Origin: Bacillota bacterium
GTDB lineage: Bacteria > Bacillota > Clostridia > Lachnospirales > Lachnospiraceae
Reading direction: 5' to 3'
DNA: 28,831 nt
Assembly: GCA_023415595.1 (NCBI GenBank)
Contig: JAEZJW010000094.1
Coordinates: forward strand, 1-28,831
The translations under genes and the position numbers were made by a program. Below the pieces are notes generated by a model. That model searched no databases, had not been told where the DNA came from, and saw only the letters and a list, made by a program, of their open reading frames with translations. Shown in pieces: positions 15,647-23,999 of this stretch; positions within the stretch are counted from its first letter, which is position 1; each line of letters opens with the position of its first letter.

Positions 15647-15676
15647 TTGACATCAGGAAATGATTGGCTATATGAT
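15647..15676 (+). promoter_or_regulatory. Promoter of the lipoprotein/YbjQ operon
   Basis: TTGACA (15647-15652) and TATGAT (15671-15676) are 18 nt apart, about 80 nt upstream of the lipoprotein ATG. A small inverted repeat, AAACCC/GGGTTT, lies just upstream of the -35 box. Confidence 0.5.
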
Positions 15677-15763
15677 GATAACTGCAATAGAAAATAATAG
15701 AAATCATGTCGGCATTCAATAGCCAAGATAGCCGGCTTAAGATGATAAAAGGGGGAGAACCGA

Positions 15764-16789
15764 ATGATCATAACTAAGAAGAGATCTCTGCTGCTATTAC
15801 TGTTACTTGTTATATTCTTCGTGACCGGGTGCAGTTATAGTCACACCTTTAATACTGCCCGAGAGCTAAACAGGAAGGATGCGAAAGAATTTATCATTAA
15901 TCAATCTGTTGCCGGACCTCTGAAGGAAATCCGTATTGATACCAGATTGGCTGATATCGAGCTGCTGCCGGGCGATGATTATTACGTTGAAATTGATTAC
16001 CTGTATTGGGAAGAAGCGCCGGAATACTCAGTGGAAAATGGCGTACTGATCTTTGATGATGAAGATACTCTTCCTGAATCCTATTCCATACATTTTAAGT
16101 TATCAAATGTCATCCGAGTATATCTTCCCAAGGATACCTTAACGGACCTGATCGATGTCAGTACCGACAGCGGCAATATTGATACAGAAGGCTTCCTGGC
16201 TAAGAAGGTTGATCTGGCCACCTCTTACGGTAATCTGAGCATTAAAAACGCCGCAGCAGTCAACGCTGAGGTTGTTCTCTCCTCCGGCAACAGCACCATC
16301 AAAGATTTTAATGCAGGCACCTTGAATTATACGAATTCCTACGGAAAGGCTGAGTTCACCAATATCAATACCACAGATACACCTCTTCCGGACGGTTCCG
16401 CCTATGACAGTTTCAAAGCCACCTTATCCAGCGGAAACTTAAACTTAGAGGGAATGAGGTTTCCTTCCGCATCAATTACGGATTCCTATGGGGATATCAG
16501 CTGTGAAGATATTCTGATAGAGAACCTCAATGTTAACTTAAGCAGCGGCAACCTAAAGCTTTCAAAGGCGGATGTACTGGAAGCCGATCTAAAGAACAGC
16601 TATGGTAATGTGGACGTTACTCTGGTAGGGACGGAATCGGATTATCAGCTGGATCTTGACACCTCCTATGGGAGTATACGGGTAGGCAGCGAAACCTTTG
16701 ATGGCCATCTGCAGAGACATAACGATGGGGCAAGGAAAATCAAAGCCGGCCTAAGCAGTGGCGATATCACGGTATCATATCAAGATTAA
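15764..16789 (+). CDS. Lipoprotein with DUF4097-like beta-repeat domain
   Basis: 341 residues. The signal peptide MIITKKRSLLLLLLLVIFF ends in the lipobox VTGC with lipidated Cys23, so the protein sits on the outer face of the membrane. The rest is a DUF4097-like adhesin/beta-helix domain: short strands recur with alternating 'SYGN' and 'SSGN' turns about every 20-35 residues (for example SSGNSTIKD, SSGNLNLEG, DSYGDISC, SSGNLKLS, NSYGNVDV, SYGSIRVG, SSGDITVS). Such domains occur next to envelope-stress regulators; no enzymatic residue is visible. The SD is GGGGGAG. The YbjQ-family gene follows 23 nt later, making a two-gene operon closed by a strong hairpin. Confidence 0.85.
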   Translation: MIITKKRSLLLLLLLVIFFVTGCSYSHTFNTARELNRKDAKEFIINQSVAGPLKEIRIDTRLADIELLPGDDYYVEIDYLYWEEAPEYSVENGVLIFDDEDTLPESYSIHFKLSNVIRVYLPKDTLTDLIDVSTDSGNIDTEGFLAKKVDLATSYGNLSIKNAAAVNAEVVLSSGNSTIKDFNAGTLNYTNSYGKAEFTNINTTDTPLPDGSAYDSFKATLSSGNLNLEGMRFPSASITDSYGDISCEDILIENLNVNLSSGNLKLSKADVLEADLKNSYGNVDVTLVGTESDYQLDLDTSYGSIRVGSETFDGHLQRHNDGARKIKAGLSSGDITVSYQD

Positions 16790-16812
16790 CATAAGAAAGG
16801 TAAGGAAAAACT

Positions 16813-17133
16813 ATGATTATTACGACAACACCTTCAGTAGAAGGCAGACAGATCACTAACTATCTTGGAGTAGTGTTCGGGGAAGTAGTCTCCGGTGTGG
16901 ATTTTGTGAAGGATTTTGCAGCAGGTTTATCCAACTTCTTCGGGGGCCGTTCAGGCACCTATGAAGAGGAGCTCATCCGGGCTAGAGAACATGCCATGCA
17001 GGAGATGGCTGGGCGAGGTGCTTCCTTAGGAGCAGATGCCATAGTGGGCGTCGATATTGATTACGAGGTACTCGGTTCCAATAACGGTATGCTGATGGTG
17101 ACCGCTTCCGGTACAGCTGTAAGATTACAATAA
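16813..17133 (+). CDS. YbjQ/UPF0145-family protein
   Basis: 106 residues, full length for the family. Typical features are the N-terminal TTTPSVEGRQITNYLGVVFGEVVSG, the central REHAMQEMAGRGASLGADAIVGVDIDYE and the C-terminal TASGTAVRL. The fold is a small oligomeric alpha/beta unit sometimes called a heavy-metal-binding domain; its biological role is not established. It is cytoplasmic by sequence. The SD is AGAAAGGTAAGGA. It is second in the operon with the DUF4097-like lipoprotein, which hints at an envelope-related role but proves nothing. Confidence 0.92.
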   Translation: MIITTTPSVEGRQITNYLGVVFGEVVSGVDFVKDFAAGLSNFFGGRSGTYEEELIRAREHAMQEMAGRGASLGADAIVGVDIDYEVLGSNNGMLMVTASGTAVRLQ

Positions 17134-17159
17134 TAACTGCAAGGCCACAATATAATTAG

Positions 17160-17227
17160 AGGGATAGAGTAAACAAAGCATGGACCCGATATTACCCCAT
17201 GTTATTGCTTACACTCTATCCCTTTAT
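17160..17227 (+). terminator. Terminator of the lipoprotein/YbjQ operon
   Basis: AGGGATAGAGT (17160-17170) and ACTCTATCCCT (17213-17223) form a perfect 11-bp outer stem, with a further GCATGG/CCATGT-like inner pairing, followed by TTATTAATAAAA. The T-run is short, so efficiency is uncertain. It may also stop the convergent CPBP protease transcript. Confidence 0.6.
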
Positions 17228-17248
17228 TAATAAAATGTTATGGTATAC

Positions 17249-18157
17249 CTAATTAAAAATCTGAAGCACCATCATAGCGACACAACTCAGAAGATACAGT
17301 ACGGTTCCGATATGAAGGAAATATTCTGATTTCTTCTCAACCTGTTCGTCACCTGCTAAAAGCAGGATCCCTCCCTTGTTCTTCTGGAACAGGGACATAC
17401 CAATTACAATGGAAATGATTACCCACAGGAACAGAAGTACCATCGCTTTCTCATTTCCTATTGCCAGGGGAGCAATGACTGAGCCGATTGTATTAATGAT
17501 CATATGTAGGATTACGGTATACTTAATCGTATTGGTTCGAATCACGGTATAAGAGAAAATGATACCTAAGGTGGTAGCATAGATAAACTGGGAAAGATTC
17601 AGATGATACAGTCCGAAGGCAAGGCTGGTAAACAGAATAGCCGGAAGATCACCGAATCTGCGCAGCTTATTCAGCAGTACCTTGCGGAAGATAAGCTCCT
17701 CCATAGCAGGACCGATGATCGCAATGTAGATTGCATTCAGATATATATTACTATTTCCAAGGAACTCCTCTACGGGGTTCTCAATTTCGCTTCCCTTTAA
17801 CTTAGCGATCAGCAGACTTATGATGGAGCCTGCAAAGCTGGAGAGATACATAAATGCTACGCATACGAAAAACAAACCGATCAACTGGCGTAGGGATAAC
17901 TTTGAAGCTCCCTCTTGTGACGGTTTCGTATCTGGAACCTTCCGCATCACACTAAGAAAGACCGGGTAACTGACACCCATAATTGTCAACAAGGTGATCA
18001 CAACCCCATAATATTCTGATTGATAGAACTCCGGTGAAAATCTGTAAAAGAGCGAACTAAGGATAATCTGCGTTGCCAGGGTACATAGCACCATCAGAAA
18101 GAGTGCCCAGCCCACCCTTCGTAAAATCCGGCCTCTATCCATATCAAGCTGTTCCAT
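17249..18157 (-). CDS. CPBP-family intramembrane metalloprotease
   Basis: 302 residues with about eight membrane helices. The CPBP (CAAX protease and bacteriocin-processing, formerly Abi) motifs are intact: Glu153-Glu154-x3-Arg158 (AMEELIFRKV), FGLYHLN with His185 and Asn187, and His218 (ILHMIINT). These are glutamate-type intramembrane proteases; bacterial members act in bacteriocin self-immunity, peptide maturation or envelope homeostasis, and the substrate here is unknown. A GGGGG run about 7 nt upstream of the ATG is the ribosome-binding site. It lies 90 nt downstream of the D-Ala-D-Ala carboxypeptidase gene in the same direction, so co-transcription is possible. Confidence 0.92.
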   Translation of the reverse strand: MEQLDMDRGRILRRVGWALFLMVLCTLATQIILSSLFYRFSPEFYQSEYYGVVITLLTIMGVSYPVFLSVMRKVPDTKPSQEGASKLSLRQLIGLFFVCVAFMYLSSFAGSIISLLIAKLKGSEIENPVEEFLGNSNIYLNAIYIAIIGPAMEELIFRKVLLNKLRRFGDLPAILFTSLAFGLYHLNLSQFIYATTLGIIFSYTVIRTNTIKYTVILHMIINTIGSVIAPLAIGNEKAMVLLFLWVIISIVIGMSLFQKNKGGILLLAGDEQVEKKSEYFLHIGTVLYLLSCVAMMVLQIFN

Positions 18158-18247
18158 ATCCTATCCCCCTTTATTAAATTTGCTGCATATTAACCCCCCG
18201 CAACATTACTATCTTTTGAGAGATACCCTTGTAATTCCTGCCTATTC

Positions 18248-19561
18248 TTAATAAAGTCCATAATCCAATAAGGTCTTTGCATCACTCCATCTGCCCGTCT
18301 GGGTTGAATTCATAATAACACTTAGAACTTCCCGGCCATTCGCCCTTCCCGCAGCAATCAGGCATTTACCCGCCATCGTACTGGTTCCGGTCTTAAGTCC
18401 GATACAGGGGGAATAATACCTTCCGCTGTCCTTCCTGACCAGAGCATTGGTATTCCGCCAGGTTATCTCGTCACCGCTGATGAATCTGTTACAGGAGCTG
18501 CTCTTCTTGCTGATTTCCAGAATGGTTTCGTTCTTCATCGCAGCCAAACCGATCCGTCCCATATCATATGCAGTCGTATACTGCCCAATAGCATCATATC
18601 CGTCCGGAGTCTTAAAACAAGAGTTCAATGCCCCAAGTTGGCTTGCCTTGACATTCATCAATCGGATGAATTCTGTAACTGCATCCTCCCTCCTGGCAGC
18701 CTCATGGCGGAGGGATTTCCTGCCTACGTAGGTTGCTGCAGCATAAGCCGCATCATTACCGGAGGGCAGAAGCATTCCTTCCAGGAGGTTTCTTATGGTT
18801 GCGACCTGCCCCGGATATAAACCGGCTGTGGTTGAATCTCTCGCAATCAGCCTGATCTCATTGGATATCTGAACCTCCTCCTCCAGACTGCACCAGTCCA
18901 AAACCACAAGGCAGGTCAGAAGCTTAGCCGTACTGGCAGGGAATACCGGTTCAACTGGATTCTTATAATAAAGTACCTCCATCGTATCGGCATCAAACAG
19001 GATCGCTGCTTCCGCTTTAATACTGATACTGGGATTAACTATGTTTAATGCTGCTTCTAAAGTACTATCGGATGCCATCTTCTCGGGAAGATAGGCCTTA
19101 TAATCCACCTGGCTGCTGTCTACGATCAGCTTACATACTTCTCTTTCAAGGACGGCACCGGTTTCTATACCAGAAGCCAAGGCTGCATCGGCTGTCTCAT
19201 CTTCATCAGAGGAATCGGAGGAATTTGATGTACTTTCCACTGTTCCCGCATTTTTATTATCCGGATCCATGCCTACAGATCCGTCAGCTTCTGATCCGGC
19301 AGCAACCTGGGCTCCGGTATCACTGGGATTTGAGGAGAGCCAGGACTCAGTGCCTGCATTGCTCTGAGTTTGCTCCGGCAAAGTTTGATTCGATGTACCG
19401 CCAATAGAAGCAGACGTATTCGTGCTATTATCTTCCGTAACCTCGCTTCGGTTAGCACCCGATCCGTTTCCGGACCCCGTCATCCTGACCGCGCTATAGA
19501 TTAATATGCTCATGATCAGGCAACCGAACAGCAGCAATCCTGCAATACTCTTTTTGTTCAT
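18248..19561 (-). CDS. D-alanyl-D-alanine carboxypeptidase (S11 family, PBP5-like)
   Basis: 437 residues. An N-terminal membrane segment (residues 7-26) anchors the protein outside the cell. Residues about 30-125 are a low-complexity Ser/Asn/Thr/Gly/Asp-rich linker. The penicillin-binding S11 domain follows with all three motifs: Ser210-x2-Lys213 (STAK), Ser267-Gly-Asn269 and Lys390-Thr-Gly392. It trims the terminal D-Ala from peptidoglycan pentapeptides, or in spore formers contributes to cortex or wall maturation. The C-terminal beta-domain and amphipathic anchor of PBP5 are absent; the protein ends just after the catalytic domain, so the N-terminal helix is the only anchor. SD AAGGAG. A terminator hairpin of the preceding operon lies in its leader. 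Confidence 0.93.
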   Translation of the reverse strand: MNKKSIAGLLLFGCLIMSILIYSAVRMTGSGNGSGANRSEVTEDNSTNTSASIGGTSNQTLPEQTQSNAGTESWLSSNPSDTGAQVAAGSEADGSVGMDPDNKNAGTVESTSNSSDSSDEDETADAALASGIETGAVLEREVCKLIVDSSQVDYKAYLPEKMASDSTLEAALNIVNPSISIKAEAAILFDADTMEVLYYKNPVEPVFPASTAKLLTCLVVLDWCSLEEEVQISNEIRLIARDSTTAGLYPGQVATIRNLLEGMLLPSGNDAAYAAATYVGRKSLRHEAARREDAVTEFIRLMNVKASQLGALNSCFKTPDGYDAIGQYTTAYDMGRIGLAAMKNETILEISKKSSSCNRFISGDEITWRNTNALVRKDSGRYYSPCIGLKTGTSTMAGKCLIAAGRANGREVLSVIMNSTQTGRWSDAKTLLDYGLY

Positions 19562-19607
19562 TGTTCTCTCCTTAAGTGTCGATAATATTCACTCATCCAG
19601 TCAGTAA

Positions 19608-19646
19608 AACGGGGACGTTACGATTCCCGAGCTAACGTCCCCTGTT
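19608..19646 (-). terminator. Terminator of the LiaF-like/DUF4097 operon
   Basis: GGGGACGTTA (19611-19620) and TAACGTCCCC (19633-19642) form a perfect 10-bp GC-rich stem with a 12-nt loop. On the minus strand a GTTTTA tract follows. On the plus strand TGTTTCTTTTATTTT follows, so it is usable in both directions. The rest of the 19562-19751 gap holds nothing I can identify. Confidence 0.75.
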
Positions 19647-19751
19647 TCTTTTATTTTAATATTATTAACCAGAAAATGCAACCTTTATCCATAAGAATCA
19701 AAACAGTTAGACCCTATATTTGTTTTCGGATATCAGTTACTATGTGCCTGA

Positions 19752-20594
19752 TCAGTTACGAAAATCAATGCTGACCTTACCGACTCCGCCGTCAACCTTA
19801 AGGGAATACTCTGCATTCTCATTATGATTGGAGTCCGAGAACTTCTCACCGTTCACCCGAACAGATCCGACACCGGCATCCACATTCAGGTTATAATCCT
19901 CCCTGCTGCCGACAAGATCCAGCTTTACATCTCCAACACCGCAGTCAATCTTACTATGGCCGAACAATTCCCCTTCAATCCTGAGGCTGCCGACTCCGCA
20001 GTCAATATCTGCATTATTAAAGCTTACACCGGATAAGGTAAACGAACCTACCCCGCCGTCCAGTTTTACCTTATCTGCAACGATCTGATCACCGTTTAAA
20101 TTTCCGGCTCCCGCTGAGATCGTCAGATCCTCTGCCCTTAAGGCTTCTATCTTGGTATTTCCTGCTCCGGTATCAAGCATCGCCCTCTCTGCGACAAAGT
20201 CCTCCGGTAGGTAGACCGTGATCTTAGAATTCGGGGAACCGAACCAATCAAAATCAAACCAAAGGAACCTGTTCTTAATATGTTCCGATACCACCAGGGT
20301 CCCATCCTGTGTTAACTCCGCTTTGAAGCTTTCCAGTACTTTCTTTCCCTCAACCCTGAAGGTATCCCCGGTTCTTATCTCCAGACTTCCGGCGCTGTTA
20401 TCAATCGACAGACTCTCCACACCGGTAAAATCGTAGGCTATATCAATTCTATTCTTGTTGCCGAAGATCGGCGCACCTGTAACGGCAGATAAAACATTAA
20501 GTACAACTCCTGTGATCGCTGTTATAATACCGACCGCAAGAATGACAGCAAAGGTCATCGCTATATACTTCGTGGTTCTCTGGAATTGATTCAT
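19752..20594 (-). CDS. DUF4097-family membrane-anchored protein
   Basis: 280 residues. An N-terminal transmembrane helix (about residues 10-38) precedes an extracytoplasmic DUF4097 domain made of repeated beta-strands with glycine-rich turns, in the pattern 'GAGN/GVGS/GVGD' (TGAGNTKIE, AGAGNLNGD, GGVGSFTLS, CGVGSLRIE, CGVGDVKLD, AGVGSVRVN, GGVGKVSID). The pattern suggests a right-handed beta-helix or beta-roll. Function is unknown; related domains sit beside LiaF/PspC-type envelope-stress genes. The start codon overlaps the stop of the LiaF-like gene (ATGA), so the two are coupled. The same type of domain occurs in the lipoprotein at 15764-16789, but with a different turn motif and anchor. 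Confidence 0.85.
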   Translation of the reverse strand: MNQFQRTTKYIAMTFAVILAVGIITAITGVVLNVLSAVTGAPIFGNKNRIDIAYDFTGVESLSIDNSAGSLEIRTGDTFRVEGKKVLESFKAELTQDGTLVVSEHIKNRFLWFDFDWFGSPNSKITVYLPEDFVAERAMLDTGAGNTKIEALRAEDLTISAGAGNLNGDQIVADKVKLDGGVGSFTLSGVSFNNADIDCGVGSLRIEGELFGHSKIDCGVGDVKLDLVGSREDYNLNVDAGVGSVRVNGEKFSDSNHNENAEYSLKVDGGVGKVSIDFRN

Positions 20595-21316
20595 TTAATA
20601 TCGATCCCTCCAAACATGGTGGTCGACTTCAGGTAGATCACCGGAGCCGATGTATCTGCAGAATAACCTGTTTTATTGCTTACTCCGCCAAAGACCGGAA
20701 CATTATTTACTTTAACCTGTACACCTCGCGGAACATAGAGATCGATTCCACCGAATACTGCCGTAGCATTGATGGTGATATCACTTGTTATAACAGCATC
20801 CCTGATATCCAGCGTAAGACCACCGAAGATAGCACTGAGGTTCGTGCCGGTAAAATTATCATTCAGTCTGACATGGTTACTGGAGAAGACCGCTGTATAT
20901 TCACCCTTCGGAGTGGAATTAAAGTTCGTCTCCTTACTCGTGTTATAATTGCTATCCATATGAACCGTTTGCTCTGACCGATATGTCCTATGGAAGGACC
21001 CCTGAAAGATAATTCTGAGTCCGATACTTACTAATACGACCGGAACAATCAGCCGCCAAAAATCGAAACTAAAATCAACATAATGAGAAGCCAGCAACAT
21101 TACACCAATGATGAAACCGATGAGGGAGCCTACCTGAAAGCCTCCGCGGATCATGCTGACAGCACAGGGAACAATGATGAACAGAGTCCACAAGCCCTGA
21201 TCAAAAAGCAGGTTCCAAATATCAAAACTCCATAGATCCATCACATTACCGGCATAGCCGAGTCCTATTAAAATAAAAAATATACCCCAGATTGAGTTTG
21301 AAATCCTATTCCTCAT
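20591..21316 (-). CDS. LiaF-like cell-envelope stress protein
   Basis: 241 residues. Four membrane helices in the first 105 residues (DUF5668/LiaF transmembrane type) are followed by a beta-rich C-terminal domain with repeated 'FGG' turns (SAIFGGLTLDIRDA, AVFGGIDLYVPRGVQV, VPVFGGVSN, TMFGGIDIK), the hallmark of the LiaF C-terminal family. In bacilli LiaF inhibits the LiaSR two-component system that senses cell-wall antibiotics. No liaS/liaR pair lies in this window. SD GGGAGGAATT precedes the ATG. It is first of a two-gene operon with the DUF4097 protein. Confidence 0.87.
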   Translation of the reverse strand: MRNRISNSIWGIFFILIGLGYAGNVMDLWSFDIWNLLFDQGLWTLFIIVPCAVSMIRGGFQVGSLIGFIIGVMLLASHYVDFSFDFWRLIVPVVLVSIGLRIIFQGSFHRTYRSEQTVHMDSNYNTSKETNFNSTPKGEYTAVFSSNHVRLNDNFTGTNLSAIFGGLTLDIRDAVITSDITINATAVFGGIDLYVPRGVQVKVNNVPVFGGVSNKTGYSADTSAPVIYLKSTTMFGGIDIK

Positions 21317-21358
21317 AATTCCTCCCGCGATTTCTATTATTTGGTTAACTACAAAATT

Positions 21359-21387
21359 ATCATACTGTAAACCCTATGCTTTTGCAA
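21359..21387 (-). promoter_or_regulatory. Promoter of the LiaF-like operon
   Basis: TTGCAA (21382-21387) and TATGAT (21359-21364) are 17 nt apart on the minus strand, about 45 nt upstream of the LiaF-like ATG. Confidence 0.5.
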
Positions 21388-21456
21388 GAGAGAACTATGA
21401 ACTCTAATATATTTAATCAAAATCTAACCTATTACGAATATATGTCATCCTGGTCT

Positions 21457-23886
21457 TTACTTAATATACTCAGAAGAATAATAATATTTGTCGGTATCCC
21501 GGTCGAAAACATTGTAAGTTAAGTTGACTCGGATGAAGTTTTCCAGGCAGCGGATCAGGGTATTCTTAAGCATCAGGTCCACGTCTGTTGCTGTAAGCTC
21601 ATTATAGGTGACCGCATAGGCCTCCCCTTCCCCCGTATTCCTCCAGGGCATAAGCTGAATCGGTCTTGGTACATCGATAAAGGTATTATCCGTAATCACC
21701 GGAGCCTTAAGCCCACTGCCCAAAATGGCGCGGTCCGTTCCCTTCCCTCCGGCAACCCTGCTGATCTCATTCCCCTTAATTACCGGGGCTGTCCAGTTCA
21801 GAATACGGATCGCGTCAGAGGTTGTATTAGAGATCTTATTCTCCAGCAGTTGAACATTATTATGATATTTTCCCTGGGTATATTTATGGGTACCGATGGC
21901 ACGTTCCAGATCATGAAAGCTGTTCCCCCGGATCAAGATGTTCCGGTTCGGTGTTCCGTCAAATTTCGTCCAAACCGCATTGAAGCCTCCGGTATTCCTG
22001 TCCGGAGTATCCAGATTAATTGCCTCCTTGGCTCCCGAGACAGAGGGCTTGTGATGTCGGAAGCTGCTCTGCTCTATGGTTATGTCCGAAGAGGCATCCA
22101 GTTCGATAAAATGCCCGCTGTACATATTCTGAAAGGTGATCCCAGAGATGGTTACCTCCGTATTATGGCATAGTACGATACCGATGGCATCCTGAACGAA
22201 GTCCAGATCAATCACCGCTGTTCCCATCCCGCGGAAGGTAATATCCGTCTCGCCATCATACCCTCCGTAAGCACCTTCCGTCTTGGATTGGGAGGGTGCC
22301 GCCAGCTGGAAGACTGACTTGGAGCTGATCAGTCCCCCTGACTGTGTCTCCTCAGTCTTTTGTACGGTTACGCCATCCTTTAACAGAATGGTTACATGGG
22401 AAGGTACATAGAGCGTATTACAGATTTTATAGGTCCCCGCCTCAAGTGTCAGAGTTCCGCCGCCGATCCGTTCCAGCTGTTCCAGATATGAGCGCAGGAC
22501 ATAGTACTGCTTCGTCGCACTGTTATAATTACTGCTGTTCCTATAAGCATTCTGGAAGGGTTCGGAGGCCTCATTTATCATAAACTCAGTAACATTCGGG
22601 TCATAGATCTCCCACTTCTCCGTATCTAAAGTAAACTCATTATAGCTCTTATTGTACCGGAGGAAGTATTCTCCCATCTCCTCCAGCTCATTATCCTTCA
22701 TATCCATAATATTCTGCTCACTGAGGGTATTATAAGTAATCGCATAGGCTTCACCGTTATTGGTATTCTTCCAGGGCATGATCTGGATTGCCCGGTCGAT
22801 CCTAAGGAAATGGTTATCCTTTATGGTTGGGTTCTTCCCCCCGCTGACCAGTACAGCCTTTAGCGTCCCTTCCACATTCTTAAGGTCAGTAAAGCTGTTA
22901 TTCTGAATGACACTGTCTTCCCAGTTCAATACTCTCACGGCATGGGAGGCAGTATCCTCAAAGGTATTATAGAGGATGCTTATACCCAGATGATATTTAT
23001 TCTCCGTATATTTTACGCTGCCGATCCCACGCTCCAGCCTGGTAAAGGTATTCCTCTCTATCCTGATATTCCGGCAAACGGTCTTATCGTCCTTGCTCCA
23101 GGGGTAGGGAAAGCTCTTCGTCGTACCATCCGGTACTTCCAATGCGACTGCATAGGCGCTGCCTGTAGCGCTGGCCTTATAATCGCTGAACATATTCTTC
23201 TCGAGGGTGACATTCTCCGAGGCTCCGATCTTCACGAAGCTTCCCCCGTACAGCTTCCGGAAGGTGATACCCTGAATCGTGATGTTGTCATTATGTCCGA
23301 GAACGATTCCGATGGTATCTTTAGAATAATTTAAGTCCAGGATGGCAGTCCCTTCCCCTCGTATGGTGATGTTACTTCCCCCCTGATATTTCGTGGCGCC
23401 TCCCTTAACGGATGCCTTGGAGGGCGCGATCAGCTGGAACATGGATTTCGCAGGCACCAGCTTCTTCGTACCGGTGTCAGAACCCTTCACCAGCTTTACC
23501 CCATCCTTTAGGAGAATAGTAACCCCGGAGGGGACATAGAGCGTATTGGTGATGGTATAAGTGCCCTTTGTGAGCACCAGCGTTCCGCCGCCTGTCTTCT
23601 CCAGCTGCTCGAGATAGGAGCGCAGCATATAATATTGCTTCGTTTTAGTGTTATAGGTTCCTGACTTTATGTACTGATTCTGATAGGGAGCCGAGGAAGG
23701 CTTGACCGTATAGGTCTTCTCAGCCGCCGCCAGAGCCCTTGAAGAGCTTGTCCCTGTTAGATTTGACAGCCACAGGGCTGCCAGAAGAATTCCGGACCAA
23801 AGGAGCAGTCTGAACATCCTCTTTGTCCCTTTCATTACATTGATACCATTTCCTTTTTGTCTTGCAGGTCGCAGCCGTCTCATCAT
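21457..23886 (-). CDS. Secreted, internally duplicated right-handed beta-helix protein
   Basis: About 809 residues from the ATG at 23886 (AAGGAG 10 nt upstream); a GTG three codons earlier lies too close to that site. An N-terminal basic region and hydrophobic helix (MFRLLLWSGILLAALWLS) ending in an Ala-rich stretch look like a signal peptide. The rest is two tandem copies of one module, about residues 65-440 and 440-809, offset about 377 residues. Both start with 'TKQYYxLRSYLEQLE' and 'GGGTL...GTY.I.NTLYVPS.VTILLKDGV'. They continue with beta-helix rungs such as 'NITIxGITF' and 'IRIERNTF', and end with 'QIMPW+NT..GEAYA.TYN'. This is the pectate-lyase-3/NosD-like fold used by polysaccharide lyases, hydrolases and surface proteins. 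No catalytic set could be assigned. It lies 113 nt behind the pseudo-subtilase gene in the same direction. Confidence 0.85.
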   Translation of the reverse strand: MMRRLRPARQKGNGINVMKGTKRMFRLLLWSGILLAALWLSNLTGTSSSRALAAAEKTYTVKPSSAPYQNQYIKSGTYNTKTKQYYMLRSYLEQLEKTGGGTLVLTKGTYTITNTLYVPSGVTILLKDGVKLVKGSDTGTKKLVPAKSMFQLIAPSKASVKGGATKYQGGSNITIRGEGTAILDLNYSKDTIGIVLGHNDNITIQGITFRKLYGGSFVKIGASENVTLEKNMFSDYKASATGSAYAVALEVPDGTTKSFPYPWSKDDKTVCRNIRIERNTFTRLERGIGSVKYTENKYHLGISILYNTFEDTASHAVRVLNWEDSVIQNNSFTDLKNVEGTLKAVLVSGGKNPTIKDNHFLRIDRAIQIMPWKNTNNGEAYAITYNTLSEQNIMDMKDNELEEMGEYFLRYNKSYNEFTLDTEKWEIYDPNVTEFMINEASEPFQNAYRNSSNYNSATKQYYVLRSYLEQLERIGGGTLTLEAGTYKICNTLYVPSHVTILLKDGVTVQKTEETQSGGLISSKSVFQLAAPSQSKTEGAYGGYDGETDITFRGMGTAVIDLDFVQDAIGIVLCHNTEVTISGITFQNMYSGHFIELDASSDITIEQSSFRHHKPSVSGAKEAINLDTPDRNTGGFNAVWTKFDGTPNRNILIRGNSFHDLERAIGTHKYTQGKYHNNVQLLENKISNTTSDAIRILNWTAPVIKGNEISRVAGGKGTDRAILGSGLKAPVITDNTFIDVPRPIQLMPWRNTGEGEAYAVTYNELTATDVDLMLKNTLIRCLENFIRVNLTYNVFDRDTDKYYYSSEYIK

Positions 23887-23999
23887 CCGTAACACTCTCC
23901 TTATATTCCTATTTTATTACATCCTGAGATGATAAGCTATCAGAATGTTAATAATAGGGGTGGAATTATTTGCATATCATGGCAAAGTGTATCGTAAAG

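Noticed and set aside
22942..23334. 130-codon plus-strand frame over the beta-helix gene
   Set aside because: Antisense shadow of a repetitive coding region, without a ribosome-binding site or family features.
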